Source of the DNA: Varroa destructor
Lineage: Eukaryota; Arthropoda; Arachnida; Mesostigmata; Varroidae
Length of the DNA stretch: 64,000 nucleotides
Assembly: GCF_002443255.2 (NCBI RefSeq)
Contig: NW_019211456.1
Span: 12,050,229 to 12,114,228 of the forward strand
Direction of reading: 5' to 3'
The position numbers and the translations under genes are program-made. Under the pieces are notes generated by a model. It was not told where the DNA came from and made no database searches. It saw only the letters and a list, made by a program, of their open reading frames with translations. Numbering within the stretch: the first letter of the stretch is position 1; every line of letters begins with the position of its first letter. This document shows, one piece after another, positions 38,531 through 50,949 of the stretch.

Positions 38531-40816
38531 CTAGCCTATTGACGACATTTTCGTACGCACTCTTCATGAATGTTTAAAAGGCGGAAAACCAATACGGACC
38601 CAGTCGTTTCAGGCCTTTACACAAGATTGCGTTGGAAAGTGCCGCATGCTTATCGTGCAGTGCACAGAAGTCGTAAACGTTGAACCTTGGGACAACCCTT
38701 TTTGAAGAAAGGTCGCTGACTTGAACCTTCCCTTTCAAGTCTACGGCATTTTACGTGGATTCTTGCTAACACCATTTCGGCTGAATGCGGGACTCAGCTG
38801 CAACGCGAACTTATGACAAATACAGACGCACTAAAAATGGGTGAGCTTGTGCTTTTTCTTTTTCTCTATTGGTAAACATGCTATTCTCAAAGAAATACAC
38901 TTAGGATCAAAGCCACATTAACTAGAACAAGTTTGCCTTCAGTGGCAAATGGAAAAGTTCATTCAGCACCCTGGTGTCGATAACACCTCTACCCTTTGGT
39001 TGCCGATTCACCCGCGCGATTCGTGTGTGTGTGTGCCTAAAAATCCCACGTTAATCCTTTTGAGTTAAATATTTGCCCAGATTTTATAATTTTCACCATC
39101 TTTCATAAAGTTGATAAACGAATAAAAGCACTTCGAGCTGTTAAATGCCAATATAAACTCGTTGACAGGAAGAAATTTCCAAAAAGAAAAAACTAACATT
39201 TTTTGTATCGTACAGCTGTGCATAAAGTAGTAACGATCAATGTTGAATATTGTCTATAAATAGTATCCACAAATGGCTTTGAATTGACATTTTGCGGATT
39301 TAATAATATTTTCAGACAATATTAAACCAGCCAGCTTCCATATCGAAAAAAGCAGGCCTGTTTTTTAAGCTGCTTAAACTCGTTGCCGAAATTGGGTACA
39401 GTGCATTTGCATATGACCCAGCCTTGATGTAAAACTGCAGTGTGAAGCGGCCTCTTATTAAAGCCCACTAAAATTTATCCCAAATAGACTAGCGGTCTTG
39501 AAATCAACTAAAGGCTAATGATTTACTATAGCGATTTTCGATAAAAGGGAACAAGTCATAGATTTGTATTAGCTCTTCTTCATTAGCTTTTTCATAAGCC
39601 CTTAAGTCCTATTTCACAACGTAAAGTTTGCGAAGAAGGTATTTCCAGAGAACGACGAACTCTGTATGGGTCGTAAACCTTCCTGGTATTAAAGTTGTCT
39701 GCTGCTGAAAGCACTGCTATTAGGAAAAGCTGCAGACGACGTGGTTTATGACAAGAACGGCTCTAGACGAATTTTACATTATGGCACAGCTTTTGGTGTT
39801 ATGAATAAAATGTTATTGAAGGAAAGTCACAAAAAGTAGGCAACGACGACCCATTGTGAGGTGCCCTATTTGCAAATCGTACAATAGAAACTTAATAAGC
39901 TGCAAAACAAACCGTAGAAACATTTGAGTTTGTAGATGCTTGATCGTGTCTGCAAAGCTATTAACGTTGAGTAATCCTGCAATTGTATATTAATATATTG
40001 CCTTCTAGAGTTGCAAGTCTACAACCATCATCGCCATGTGCCGGTTGGCAGACATGTTCGCCTGCTAGACGGAAGTGAACGAAACATGGGGCGCTCAATT
40101 TCGAATCTAGGTGTAAACACATCTCGTCTCATGCTGGGGCTAGCCGCCTGAAATGATGTCTGTCAGCTTCAGTGTCGGGCGTAAAAGATGAAAAAACAAT
40201 CAAATGTTGGTTGAGGATGTAGAAGTAAGATGGTGAGTGATGTACATTCGCTCTGCACACATGCATCAGTTTAGCCACTTAGACCCGCCCGATTAAATCA
40301 ACGATGACAGCTTCTAAAATGCTTTCTAGATACTTGATCAATGCAGTTAACGCGAGAAGTAAACTACCGTAAGCAGTGTTTATCGATTATAGATTAGCGC
40401 TCGACACCGCCCCGGGCGATCAGCCATTCCAGAAGCTGCAAGGCAACGTCGGGATTGAACTGGGAATCTTTACTTGCTTGTAGACCTTCTCAAAGCAAAT
40501 ATTTTAATTCTAAGCGACGATGTTTGCAGACAACGAAAGTGTTCTGCAAGCATCGGGGTGTCCTTCCAACGATAGAACCTCAGCCCGCTTTTGTTCGTAA
40601 TATTATTAGGCGACATCCCTGACATCTTGTGGCGTCATGATATCTAAGCTACCATGTACATTGACTACGTAATGCTTTATCCCAGGTTTGAAAGTTGGAA
40701 ATAGAAGCGTTTAAGGCGCTGGGTATGATCTGCGAGAAGAACAAGCCATTGTTAGGTTTAGGAAGACAAACAAATGAAGTTCTGAACTTCACGATAAATT
40801 ATCCAGTACCTCAATA

Positions 40817-40820
<4 letters not shown>

Positions 40821-40854
<34 letters not shown>
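40821..40854. repeat. (TA)17 microsatellite
   Basis: An uninterrupted TA run in gene-free sequence. Confidence 0.95.
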
Positions 40855-40856
<2 letters not shown>

Positions 40857-42424
40857 GCAGAACGGCGCTCTTTTCAGTCGTGCAACTACGGACGTAATAT
40901 CGAGGTTTAGGTAACAGGGGGCACTCTAGCTGCTGTCTCGCCTAGGGAGCCAAGTGTTTTGCTATTATTTCTTAATTAATTCGGCTATTGCTGTGTTGCG
41001 TTTTCTTTATGTTTATAGATGGCGCTATCTTGAGAGATCGATTTGCAGAAAAGCTCATTACGTGACAGCTCTACAACCGAGTACAAAGCACACACGTTAA
41101 GAACAAAATATCACTCGCTAAGTGATCGAATCTACCATTGTCTTCTTTTAGCAGCTTCTGCTTGAAGACTGAGTGACTAGTTAACGGAGATTAGAAATGT
41201 GAAGGCTATGCAATATTACATAAGGGTAACTAGCGGCCCACCAGGACGCAAACGTTTTCTAGGGTATTGAAACTACTCGTATCAAATAGATTTACTTGTC
41301 GTCGTCTTAAAACATTTAAAGTCAGTTCTTGCAAGGTAGCTCAGGCTTGAATTTTAAAGGCAAAGTAATGTAGTAACTTTTTATAGAATATTTTCAACTA
41401 GTATAACGTATTTTCGCTAATTCTAGGTATTACAGCGGTGGATCTCCTTTTTCCCTAAAACGGTCACATGTCGCTTTCCAACGTTTCTAACTATTTGATA
41501 CATCGTCTCGATAGCACCGTGCTGATAGCCTCTACTTCGTAAACAGCAGAGTAGACGACGGCGTTGGCTATTCGTCACGCATAAAACTTCTGTTTAGTCA
41601 GTTCGATCATAAGATTTTCATATTAGCTTAGTTCGTTCGAAAATCATACGGCTAGCAACAATTCTAAAGTACTACCTATTAAAATATATAAGAAATTTCT
41701 GTTTATGTAGCGGGTGGGCCGCTTCGTTTGGGCATTTTACTCCAATAAATTTTATACTGGTAAGTTGGCCCGTGCTCATGGATTAAACCAGTTTAGCCTG
41801 CCAATAAGCTCGCTAACAAAGCCTGGAACGTAACCGAGACCAAAATAAAGAAAGGGGACATTTGGACGTTGGTGTTTTAGATATACTGTTTATTTATTTC
41901 CTTTTTGTGTTTCACTTCTGGTAACTTCAACAAATGAGGCAGGGAGTAACATCCACCGAGTGAACTATGGCAATCACAGCATTGCTCGACTTTGGATTAA
42001 GAAAACAACATCTTTCCTAGTATGGATAAAAAAATAAATGACACAGATGTGAGTGTTTCAATGCAACGATCCTGTTGAAGAACGTAAGAGAAGTTTGTAT
42101 CAGTTTAGAACTTTATCTCGCTTCATATGTGTAGATCTCCATGTGGACATACAAACACACAAACGGATGAAGCGCAGTTGTGTTTCTCAGTGAAAAATCG
42201 TTAGACGCCCGCCATTGCTGAACTTTACTTTTAACATCACTGTTCGAATCACCTAAAGGGAGACGCCTCTCATCAGTTTGCTTGTAATAATGTCAAAGCA
42301 AGATGTCTATGTATTGTCTAATACAGTATTAATATTCGTGTACGTTCAAGTGTATTTGGTTGTTGTTTTACACTTTTTTCTTGCTGCTAGCGACCGGCGG
42401 CAACGTAATGGCTTGTCATCGTCA

Positions 42425-42778
42425 TCACCGCTTCATACAATGTAATGAGAGTATCACGTATTGTAGATTCGCTGTAGCGCCGTCTCGGTTCTGTCTACAT
42501 TGACCGAACTTGGCGACAGATGATCCATCGAAATATATAGCATGAACGAGAAGCACGGCCGGTAGCAGCAGCAGCAGCAGCAGCTGCCGGTTGCCTACGT
42601 CAAAAGCCCAGCCGTTGACAACTGTGACGGCTGAAACAACCGGCGGTAAAGGTATTTTGTGATGACAGAGCTCTGGCGCGCACTTTGTGTTCTCCGTGCT
42701 GGCCGGTCGTGCGCACCGGTCAGTTTTTATAGCGACGCAGGGACGGCGACGCTCCTTCAAGAAGGCTCGCCGCACCAA
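42425..42778 (-). CDS. Unrecognised open frame with a CTG-encoded leucine run
   Basis: A 117-codon minus-strand frame in a GC-rich island. Its middle reads NRQLLLLLLLPAVLLVHAIY, a leucine stretch encoded by a CTG repeat that would act as a signal or anchor segment. FDGSSVAKFGQCRQNRDG follows. The leader before it is 60-odd residues long, which is unusual for a signal peptide, so the true start may be on another exon. A donor-like site is not clear. It could be a first exon or just a triplet repeat in an open frame. Confidence 0.25.
   Translation of the reverse strand: MVRRAFLKERRRPCVAIKTDRCARPASTENTKCAPELCHHKIPLPPVVSAVTVVNGWAFDVGNRQLLLLLLLPAVLLVHAIYFDGSSVAKFGQCRQNRDGATANLQYVILSLHCMKR
42564..42583. 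repeat. (AGC)n triplet repeat
   Basis: Seven AGC units. On the minus strand they encode the leucine run of the open frame at 42425-42778. Confidence 0.95.
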
Positions 42779-44530
42779 TCATCCCGTTAACACTCTTCGG
42801 GTCGCGGGGTACTAGGGACCGTTTGCGCTATGCTTTCCGCAACGCGAACGAAGAGGCAAGACACGAATGGTGGCGCTCGTGGTAGTTGTTGACGATTTGA
42901 ATTTAAGTTATATCAGCTGCGTTAATTCATATCTATTTATTTATCGGGATACAAAGGGATAGAAAAAAGGCGGTCGGTCGGATGGAAAATAGATCGCACA
43001 CACTGCATCGGTCAGGTAATGCTGTCTGCGAACGAAGGAGGGAAAATGAAAAGCGCGAAAGACTACCTGGCTTGATGAGGAAGGAGGTGGAAAGATGTAG
43101 ACTGGCTGAACGTGATGAAACGGAAGATGAGAGGACTGCGTATGAATTAATGCGAGGGGATGACAATACTGCACTAATGTTAATTCAACGGTCAGACTAT
43201 GACGAGTCAAACAGCGTGTGTCTGTTATTTGCTTCCTACAGTACATTCGGGTTTTAAATTTTCCTGATGTGGTAGAATTACGACGATTTGTCCTAGCGTT
43301 TTCATTGATGTTCCATTGTGGCTTCGTTGTATAGTTTTTGCCGTATAGTAAGTGACTTGACGTAAGAAGTTGGCTCGCGGTACAGTTGACGGCCTGAAAA
43401 TTAACCTAGAGCTCGACTGGATGCGGTTAAAGTTTTTTTTTTTTTTCACAAGACTTTTTTACTGCTCTTATAATAGATTCACGGGCTATAGTTGAGTGTC
43501 TAATAATAGGGAGCCATTATTTCGGCACATGAAGTTTGCTCGGATGTTTGAGGCGTGAAAGTTTTAAGAGCAAAGTTATCGTTGTAACTTATATTCACAG
43601 AACAAGCAAAGTTTGATACACTTGGTGACCGCTAGTTGGGCTGGTCCCTGCTTTAGTATTTACATATATTACTAAGCCTAATCTCAATATCTACCTGAAG
43701 TCTATTTAAGATATACTTGTATTTCAAGGTGGCGAGGCAGACAAAGAGAACGTGTATTTTCTGTCGTGCGCATGAGATGCAGCTGTGGTACAATCGACAT
43801 CGCCGATAGTTTGACATATTTTTGAAACGTTTCGATAAGATCTTTACTCTTTCGAGCTCATTCTGTGCTTTGACAATTCTCGTTACACAAGGCCCTTTTA
43901 GTAAAAGTCCGAGCTATTTTCTTTTTGTAGACCTACAGACGATTAACTTTCGTACGAAATATTTACATCGTGTACGATATACACGTGTGTATAAAGGTGT
44001 TTTACCGTATTAAATGAATATAGCTATAGTAATTATATTTAGGACGGTAACACTTCAGACTTGCATACGTTCTGCACTTACTGCTGCAGTACAAATTGTA
44101 TTGGGCAACTTCAATAATTATAGTACAAAAAAACCGATACATTTAAGCTGCAACCTGTAAACGAGATGGACTAAACCTTGCTTAATATCCCTATCGATGC
44201 GGTCGCTGTTGCCGTTTGCTTTCATAGTTAGTTGTTTACTGTATGCGGAACGTACCGATCCGTTTCTTTTTGCCAATAGTGACAATGTTCTTGCCATACG
44301 ACTCACTTGACAAATCACTTACGCTCGTATCTAATCGGATTATATGCAATCGAAAGAAAATGCAGTCTGCGTGCTTTGTTTAAACACATCTACAAACATT
44401 GACAAAGCCTACGATTCTTAATTGTTTCTAACTCAGTGGCATAGCTAGGCCTCCAGCTTACGCTGTCGATTTTTTTCAAGTTGTACAGGTAACGTGACTC
44501 ATCGTATGATCTACCGCTTATTTTGCCACT

Positions 44531-44550
44531 CGCTCGCTCGCTCGCTCGCT
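44531..44550. repeat. (CGCT)5 tetranucleotide repeat
   Basis: Five uninterrupted CGCT units, GC-rich within AT-rich sequence. Confidence 0.95.
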
Positions 44551-47500
44551 GGCCGTTGGCGAAAACGCTTGTAGCGAAAACGTGGGCTTAGATTTCTTGG
44601 ATGAGACTGCGCCGATTGGATGTATGGTCGTATTTGATTTGCGCTAGCTTAATATCGTATTGGTTCATCAGGCTATATAGACCAAAGGCATGTATTAGAT
44701 CTTTCTTTATTTCAGATTACATACATATACTTTGTACCACTATATGCTCATTAGTTAGATTGTGTACGGGGTCTATCAGCCATGCTGGCATCGCTAGTTA
44801 GGGCAGAGCAACAGTGAGGAAAGTAATAACATCATAGTTACAATCAGACGACATGGTACTAGTGAATTTTTCTTCCATCATTTATAATATATTTGTTATT
44901 CTTGGTCTGCTACCGTGAGGGTACCGCTATACTACAATAGATAGTTATTTGTAACTCACAGTTTCTTCGATCCGTAATAACTACTGGAACCTACTGGATC
45001 ACACCTACATAAACTAATTATAGCAAAATAAATGAGAGTGACCATGAATCAGTCGTCTGTTAGTAGATAACAAGGGAATCATTTCGAGCAAATCTCTCCT
45101 CTAGCCCTTCCGTAAACTGCTAGATTATTTCAAGACGAATCATTCATCTTGTCGATGAACGACTCGCTCTGGCTGGAGAGCATGTCCCGATTTAATTATG
45201 TAACAGCAAACGTAGGCCATACCGCATGTCGAGTGATATGCCGTCACCAAATATACTACTTTACGCCACGAGATAAATAGGGCCAGGACAACGAGTTCAG
45301 ATTACGTGCACGGCTCTGCTGCTTGTTAGCGTGGTCAAGCGTACAGCTGCCACAGAAGAGATTCGCATCACCCGAGCCGTTCAGGCAGCTTACGATGGCC
45401 TATTCATTAGCCGTCTAAGAGGTCGCTTATCCCTTTCTTTTTTGTTTCCTTGTGTTCTTTTCGACGAGTCGTAGATTGTGATACAATATTAGTGCTCAAT
45501 AAAATATTGGAGTCTAGGGTTCTACGAGCTATATGAGAACTGGTGTCATCTGGTTTTAATCGACTCCAATCAGCCATTGCCTGATCACCGAAGATATCGC
45601 ATTCGTACGACACTGAAGGAAACGAGGGCGGCAATCATCGCTATTTTGCGTTGAGCCAGATACTCAAATCGTGATGACGGCGTAAAAAACTGACGGAGCC
45701 CTTCGATTGATTTTATGAAATCGAGCAAGAGCGAAGTACTTAGACAGCGAGCTATGGTCAATTCACTTTTTATCGTGTAGGTTCTGCGCGATCAGCGTCC
45801 ATACGGTAGTTTGTAATTATGAGAGACAAAAATTCGTGAAGTTATAGCTAGCGAATTTTCTAAAAATTAAATCAATGACACAACGAATACGTCCACCAGC
45901 ACTTTATGGAAGCTGTAATTAGTTTATATAATCGTATAATATTATTAACATGAAAGAAACAAATGGTTCTTACTTTTTCGTTCACAAGGGGATGTTTAAC
46001 TTTCCTAAACTTCCTTAATGCAATTTAATAGAAACGTTTGGTTGCTAAAACATGAACGTATGTGAGCAGCTGCTCACCAGTGACACCACAGTTACTTAAT
46101 GTTAGTTAGTTAACTGCTAGTCCTCGAATAAGAAGACACGACGACTTAGATACTCATATTAAGAAACACATTTACTTATTCTAACAGTATATTGAATAAT
46201 AATAGTAGATCATTCGTGGCGCGTTGTACAGGACCAATCACTGGTCATCGTTACGTGTACCTTAACGTCGCTCTTGGCGACGTTTATTTATGACTCATTA
46301 GAGAATTTACGTTTTACTAGAAAAACGAAGTATTGACGATTACCTGGTTGCAACATTTGTGTTTCAACTGACAGGTTCCCTTAAGCCAACATTCATAAAA
46401 AAAAGTTGCTCGCAATGTTGATTGGTCTTAGTTGTGTGCGCATGCCATCTTATCATCTTTAAATCAAGCAGGCATGATTGGCGGTTTGTTTTTATTATTG
46501 TGTGTTTATCGTTCGCCATACAGCATACCTCTAGAATATATACACTGGGCATTGGTAGAGTTAACTCTAGACACAAAGTGGCCAATTTAACATGGCCTCT
46601 TGGGCCGTTTAGGAGGTATATTAGCTTCAAGTTGACGTCGTACTATAATGATACGTTTAAATTTCATGCTTATAATTGGATGATCTCTTCATTAAGCCAA
46701 CATAACTAACTACTAACTTCTAGCCTGAAGCTCTGCTTTCGAAGATGACTTTTCTGTAAAAACGCACGCTATATATACATATATATGTTCATCTAATTCG
46801 TACAGTGAAACACATAATTGATAATTTTTCCATGATATTGCCCAATGTGCAGAGTTTTATTGCACTAGAGACGATAAATTAAGAAATTGTTTATCTTGAA
46901 CGACCAATACATAGAGTAGCCGGATTAGCAGCTTATATGGAACTGCTAACGCCCGTCACGGCGGATCCATCAAGCCAGATCAGAAAACAAAGAAAGGATT
47001 ACCCTTTATTCGCTACACGGTTATGTGGGTATGGTACCGCAAGCGCACGCACATAATACAATTCAACAAAACTGCAAAAATATAAGTTAGCAACTATTCG
47101 ATGTGGCACGTGAGGGCCTGATGGCTTTTCTCTCACTTATTTTGGCTAGCAAATGAATTGCCAATTTCAAGTAAGTAAGCTTATATATGTGTGTGTGTAC
47201 GCTGCCAAAAGCCGAGCTTTGACCCTTAGCTGGGGCTTTGTATTTTGGGAATTTAATGTATCCCTAGTGACTCTATTGTTTTGGCCTTTTGGAAATTTGC
47301 CAGCCACCGGTTGAAGCGTGTCAACACCATCGGAGGAATGTTATAATAATGAATGTAGTGTTTTAAAATAGAAAGCACTCACCAGACGCGGTATGGGACA
47401 TCGTGAATAGGGATCGTGTATCGACTGAGTGAATACGGACGTATTCATCTAAGATCAGTCGATTTTCAATATTAAGTAAGTGGCAGCAAGGGCGGACATT

Positions 47501-48200
47501 TTATTCAGGAGTTTTACAATAAACTGCGCTAATTGTCTTCGAAGTTTCCGTATCTCTTTGACATGCCCCATGATTTTTTACGATCACGGCCTTCCAGTTC
47601 CAGCAACTAGGATAAAACAGTACAGTATCATGCACAATACGGTAATTATAACCTAGACCGAATAAAATCAATGGTTGGGCCAGTTAGCTGCTTATCTTCT
47701 TGAATACAGGATACAACGCATATCGGAATGGTCACATTTGGGACGGACTCCTCTACGCTCCCTATAGAGAAGCTTTAAAAGAATATTGATCATTTCGTTT
47801 CATATTATTTCTTCCAATTCAGTATTTCAATATGCATACTTATACACTGGCCCATTTCTTTACCACTTATTAACGTATTTTCTGCCCTTAGGCAAATACT
47901 CGTTAATCGTATTCTACTTGCATGGTGGAAAACGTCTCCAAAAAAAGTTATCTTTTTCTGAAACAAACAATGAAGGGGAGGCTGTCATCTACGAGCTGTG
48001 CATAACCTTCACCGCCAAATCCTCTTCCCATCTTTCCCAAGCCCCCGCCCGTCTTTTTCATCAACCAAAGTTAATGGACTGCCTGTGTGGCTTTGTCCTG
48101 TTTGGCCTATTCAGGCAATTGATGAACACGCGAAAAAAGAGAGAGTGAGGGCATACAAGCACCGAGAATGGACAGGAAAAGGTCGTTGAACCCAGTATCG

Positions 48201-48217
48201 CAGCAGCAGCAGCAGCA
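48201..48217. repeat. (CAG)n triplet repeat
   Basis: Five CAG units followed by CCGCCGCC, in a GC-rich patch. Confidence 0.95.
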
Positions 48218-48583
48218 ACCGCCGCCGTCCTTCGCTGCATCGTCTATCATATCGTGTCCACTTAGAACTGGTCTCGTTTAAGGCGGAATTACAATTCTAG
48301 GGAGCCTCAGCGTATCGTAACGCAACGTATCGCGTTCGCGTTGACAGCTTGAACTATTTGTGGTAGTGGTAGTGGCACCACGATGAAGCCGCACCTTTTT
48401 TCGTCCACCAGTCACCAATGCTGAAAGACGCCTGTCGCTGTCACACTGAGGGGAAGTAGTTGAAGCTGGATCGCAAGATCACTGGCTGTAGATATTGATG
48501 CTACTGTCGCTGTTTTTTCCAAAACAGCGATTGGTAATTCTTTTTGTGGTTCACTGATTTTTGCTGGTTGATTCTAATACTGT

Positions 48584-48602
48584 TGCTGCTGCTGCTGCTG
48601 CT
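48584..48602. repeat. (GCT)n triplet repeat
   Basis: Six GCT units, the complement of the CAG run about 370 bases upstream, so the two could pair. Confidence 0.95.
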
Positions 48603-50732
48603 CGTGCTTATTTCCGTTCCCTGAACGTTGTCCTATCCTTGCGTCAAGTCTTTCGCTTCATTAAAGAGATGAGACGACACAATATCACCATAAATCATTC
48701 AACATTTACTCACTATCGGCAGCTGCCACTGCATGTCTTCAACTAGAAGAGATTAGTTACCGCCTGAAACACTCTCGTATTTATACTGCCAGAACAGCCC
48801 CCTGTATATAGGATGAAAGCGCTAAAGTAAAGCATTGTATAGTATAAAGAGGAAGCGCAGCCGAGTAAAAACATTGAGAAGCACAAACAAGAAATGAAGG
48901 CGTTGTATTTAGGCTTACCAATAGAAGTACAGCTAGAGGGGGCGGGGGACGTTGACTGTTTGCCAGGTTACGTCTGTCAGGCCGGCGTTGAATGGTAGGG
49001 TAACGGCAGTGAGATAGGTCAAGCGTACTCACCAATCAACGACAACAAAATCAATCATGCCAACTATAATTAAGGCACAATAACGTTTGACGGCGAAGCC
49101 TCATGCCAAGGTTGAAAAACATGCTGTTTGCTTGTCTCCCAGAATCGTAAGCAGTAGCCTGTAGAAAAGAACGTACAGACTAATCTTGTGTGTCAGCTTA
49201 TCTTTTACCCCTTAAAGAAATCATTTTTGTATATAAGCTAATACAGCGGGTCCAATTCTAGAGAAAGTACGGCCTAACCACTAGCCGACTCCGCTAGCAT
49301 CAAACATAAATATTAAGAATAATGCGTTCAACTACAAGCATGATGTGGTTTCAAATAGCAACCGCCGTACAAGATACCGTAGACTTTTTTCTGTTTATTA
49401 TAAAAGCTCAGAGAATTTTACAGTTTCTATGTCCATATACTCATAAGAATGGTCCCCAATTTCCATCATGATTCATTTTTGCCACTTACTACGGGTACTA
49501 ATATTTAGGAACTCGGGGCAAATCTATTACATATCTCATTGCGTTGTGGACCTCGATAAATCATTAGCCCAATTTCTATCTGGGCGAATGTGGCAGTCAT
49601 GTTTTCTCTACGAGTTTTTCGCTCTCAAAAATGCTACTAGCGGATTATTCATAGATTTGTTTTGTTTCATAGGTGAATTATATACATTAAAAGTAACCGC
49701 TTATAAATAGCGCTTGTTATAAAGATAAACAGAAAGTGCGCTCGACCTAGATGTTTTATGTACATTTAAGGGAACGGTGACGATTAGCCTACCTTATAGC
49801 CTTGCTCATTTCTAAAAAAAATCACAAGCAAAGCTTTGACTTAGGTTCCATTTCCACCAGAGTTGACAGCGATAATATAGGAGCAAGACTAAATAAAGCC
49901 TAGGAGGGTTGAAGAGGCTCTAATTCACTGAGAATATCTTGCTAAAAATATTTAGAATGAGAATTAACTCTCCAATAAAAACGCTTGCCGACTTACATTG
50001 CTACTGGTTGAGTAAAAAATTATCCATATATCTATATTATGCCCATGAAGTTTAGTGGCCAGTTAACATAATGCACTTCTGCAGGCAGGACATCAGTTCT
50101 ACAAGTGTCCTACACAACGTTTTAGCTCTATTGTGGCGCAAAGTCATTCCCAGTTCATCTACGAAGCAAAATAAACAGGTAAACAATCTATCTAGAGCTT
50201 CCTAGATGTGAAACATTTGTCACTCAGGTTTTATACTCGTGTTTTCTGAACAGTACATGCCCTTCGCCTGACACTTTCCATATGTCTGTATGAGAACTAG
50301 ACTATCTTTTTCCTATTATAGTTCAGATATATGGCCAAACGTTAAATAAGCATCCGGTCCACATTATAGTTAAAGTAACCGTGATCATAATAGCATGTAC
50401 ATTTGTACGTAGTGTGAGGTCAAAAATTACAACAGTATTGTATATTCTTGCTTACTACATTACTAGGAGCACGTTTGTCGCGTTGGATCTAAATTGAGAA
50501 ATAAGAAAGGAAGTTCTAAGTAGCGACGTTACCTCATTTTAGACATAGGTAGCGCATTGGGACATTGAAGGACGACACCGACAATAGCAACTGTACACGA
50601 TAGAGTCGTCTGCTGTCGTTAATGACTTCTAGTCGCTAGTGAGAAACAGAGGGGTTTAGATGGAGATCAAATAAAAAGAGCCAAGTTTACAAACTATAGC
50701 CATAATGCAGTAGCAGAAGCAAGTATAGCTAC

Positions 50733-50871
50733 CACGGTCTCTAACGTTGAGGCAGCCACAGCTACTTCTAGTTACCATCACTACTGGGAGCGTCGTTCGT
50801 TCGTCGCCCCCATCATCAACGAGGTCGCTGTCCTCGGCGGCGACGCCCGGGCTGTTTTTGGTAACGGCCAT
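50733..50871 (-). CDS. Possible first coding exon of an unrecognised protein
   Basis: The ATG at 50871 (reading leftward) has a good context (AACATGG). The frame gives MAVTKNSPGVAAEDSDLVDD, then GGDERTTLPVVMVTRSSCGC and LNVRDRG, up to a donor-like GTG/GTAGCT at 50732. The acidic head followed by a Cys-Gly-Cys entry into what could be a membrane segment looks like coding sequence rather than noise, and GC is raised here. The frame also stays open upstream to 50931 and downstream to 50656. No family is recognised, and no downstream exon was located on the minus strand. Confidence 0.35.
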
Positions 50872-50949
50872 GTTATCATCTTTTGGCTTCATAAAAATCA
50901 GCCCTTTTCCGGTTTTCCCGTTGCCCCGCAACGACCATAGCCACCCCTC

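Larger units (their letters stand above)
36702..42424 (+). other. Presumed first intron of the LRR gene (start of)
   Basis: It begins with donor GTGAGT. I found no LRR exon to continue the first one. It holds the hairpin at 38501, the (TA)n at 40821 and scattered short coding-like debris (39650-39850 plus, 40398-40489 minus; see findings). Confidence 0.4.
42779..50650. other. Stretch without a recognised gene
   Basis: Mostly AT-rich. GC rises at 42780-43250 and 48000-49050, with CAG/CTG runs at 48201 and 48584. The frames at 45407-45634 (minus) and 47786-48148 (plus) have no family signal. Confidence 0.4.

Noticed and set aside
40430..40470. T-arm-like GTTCAAT on the minus strand, considered as a tRNA gene
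   Set aside because: The flanking five-base stem does not pair, and there is no matching acceptor stem. No tRNA was found anywhere by eye.
45407..45634. 75-codon minus-strand frame with a mixed, protein-like composition
   Set aside because: No motif, no acceptor or donor, and isolated in AT-rich sequence. Not enough to call.
47786..48148. 120-codon plus-strand frame with hydrophobic residues
   Set aside because: Its hydrophobicity comes from T-rich sequence. No splice support or family match.
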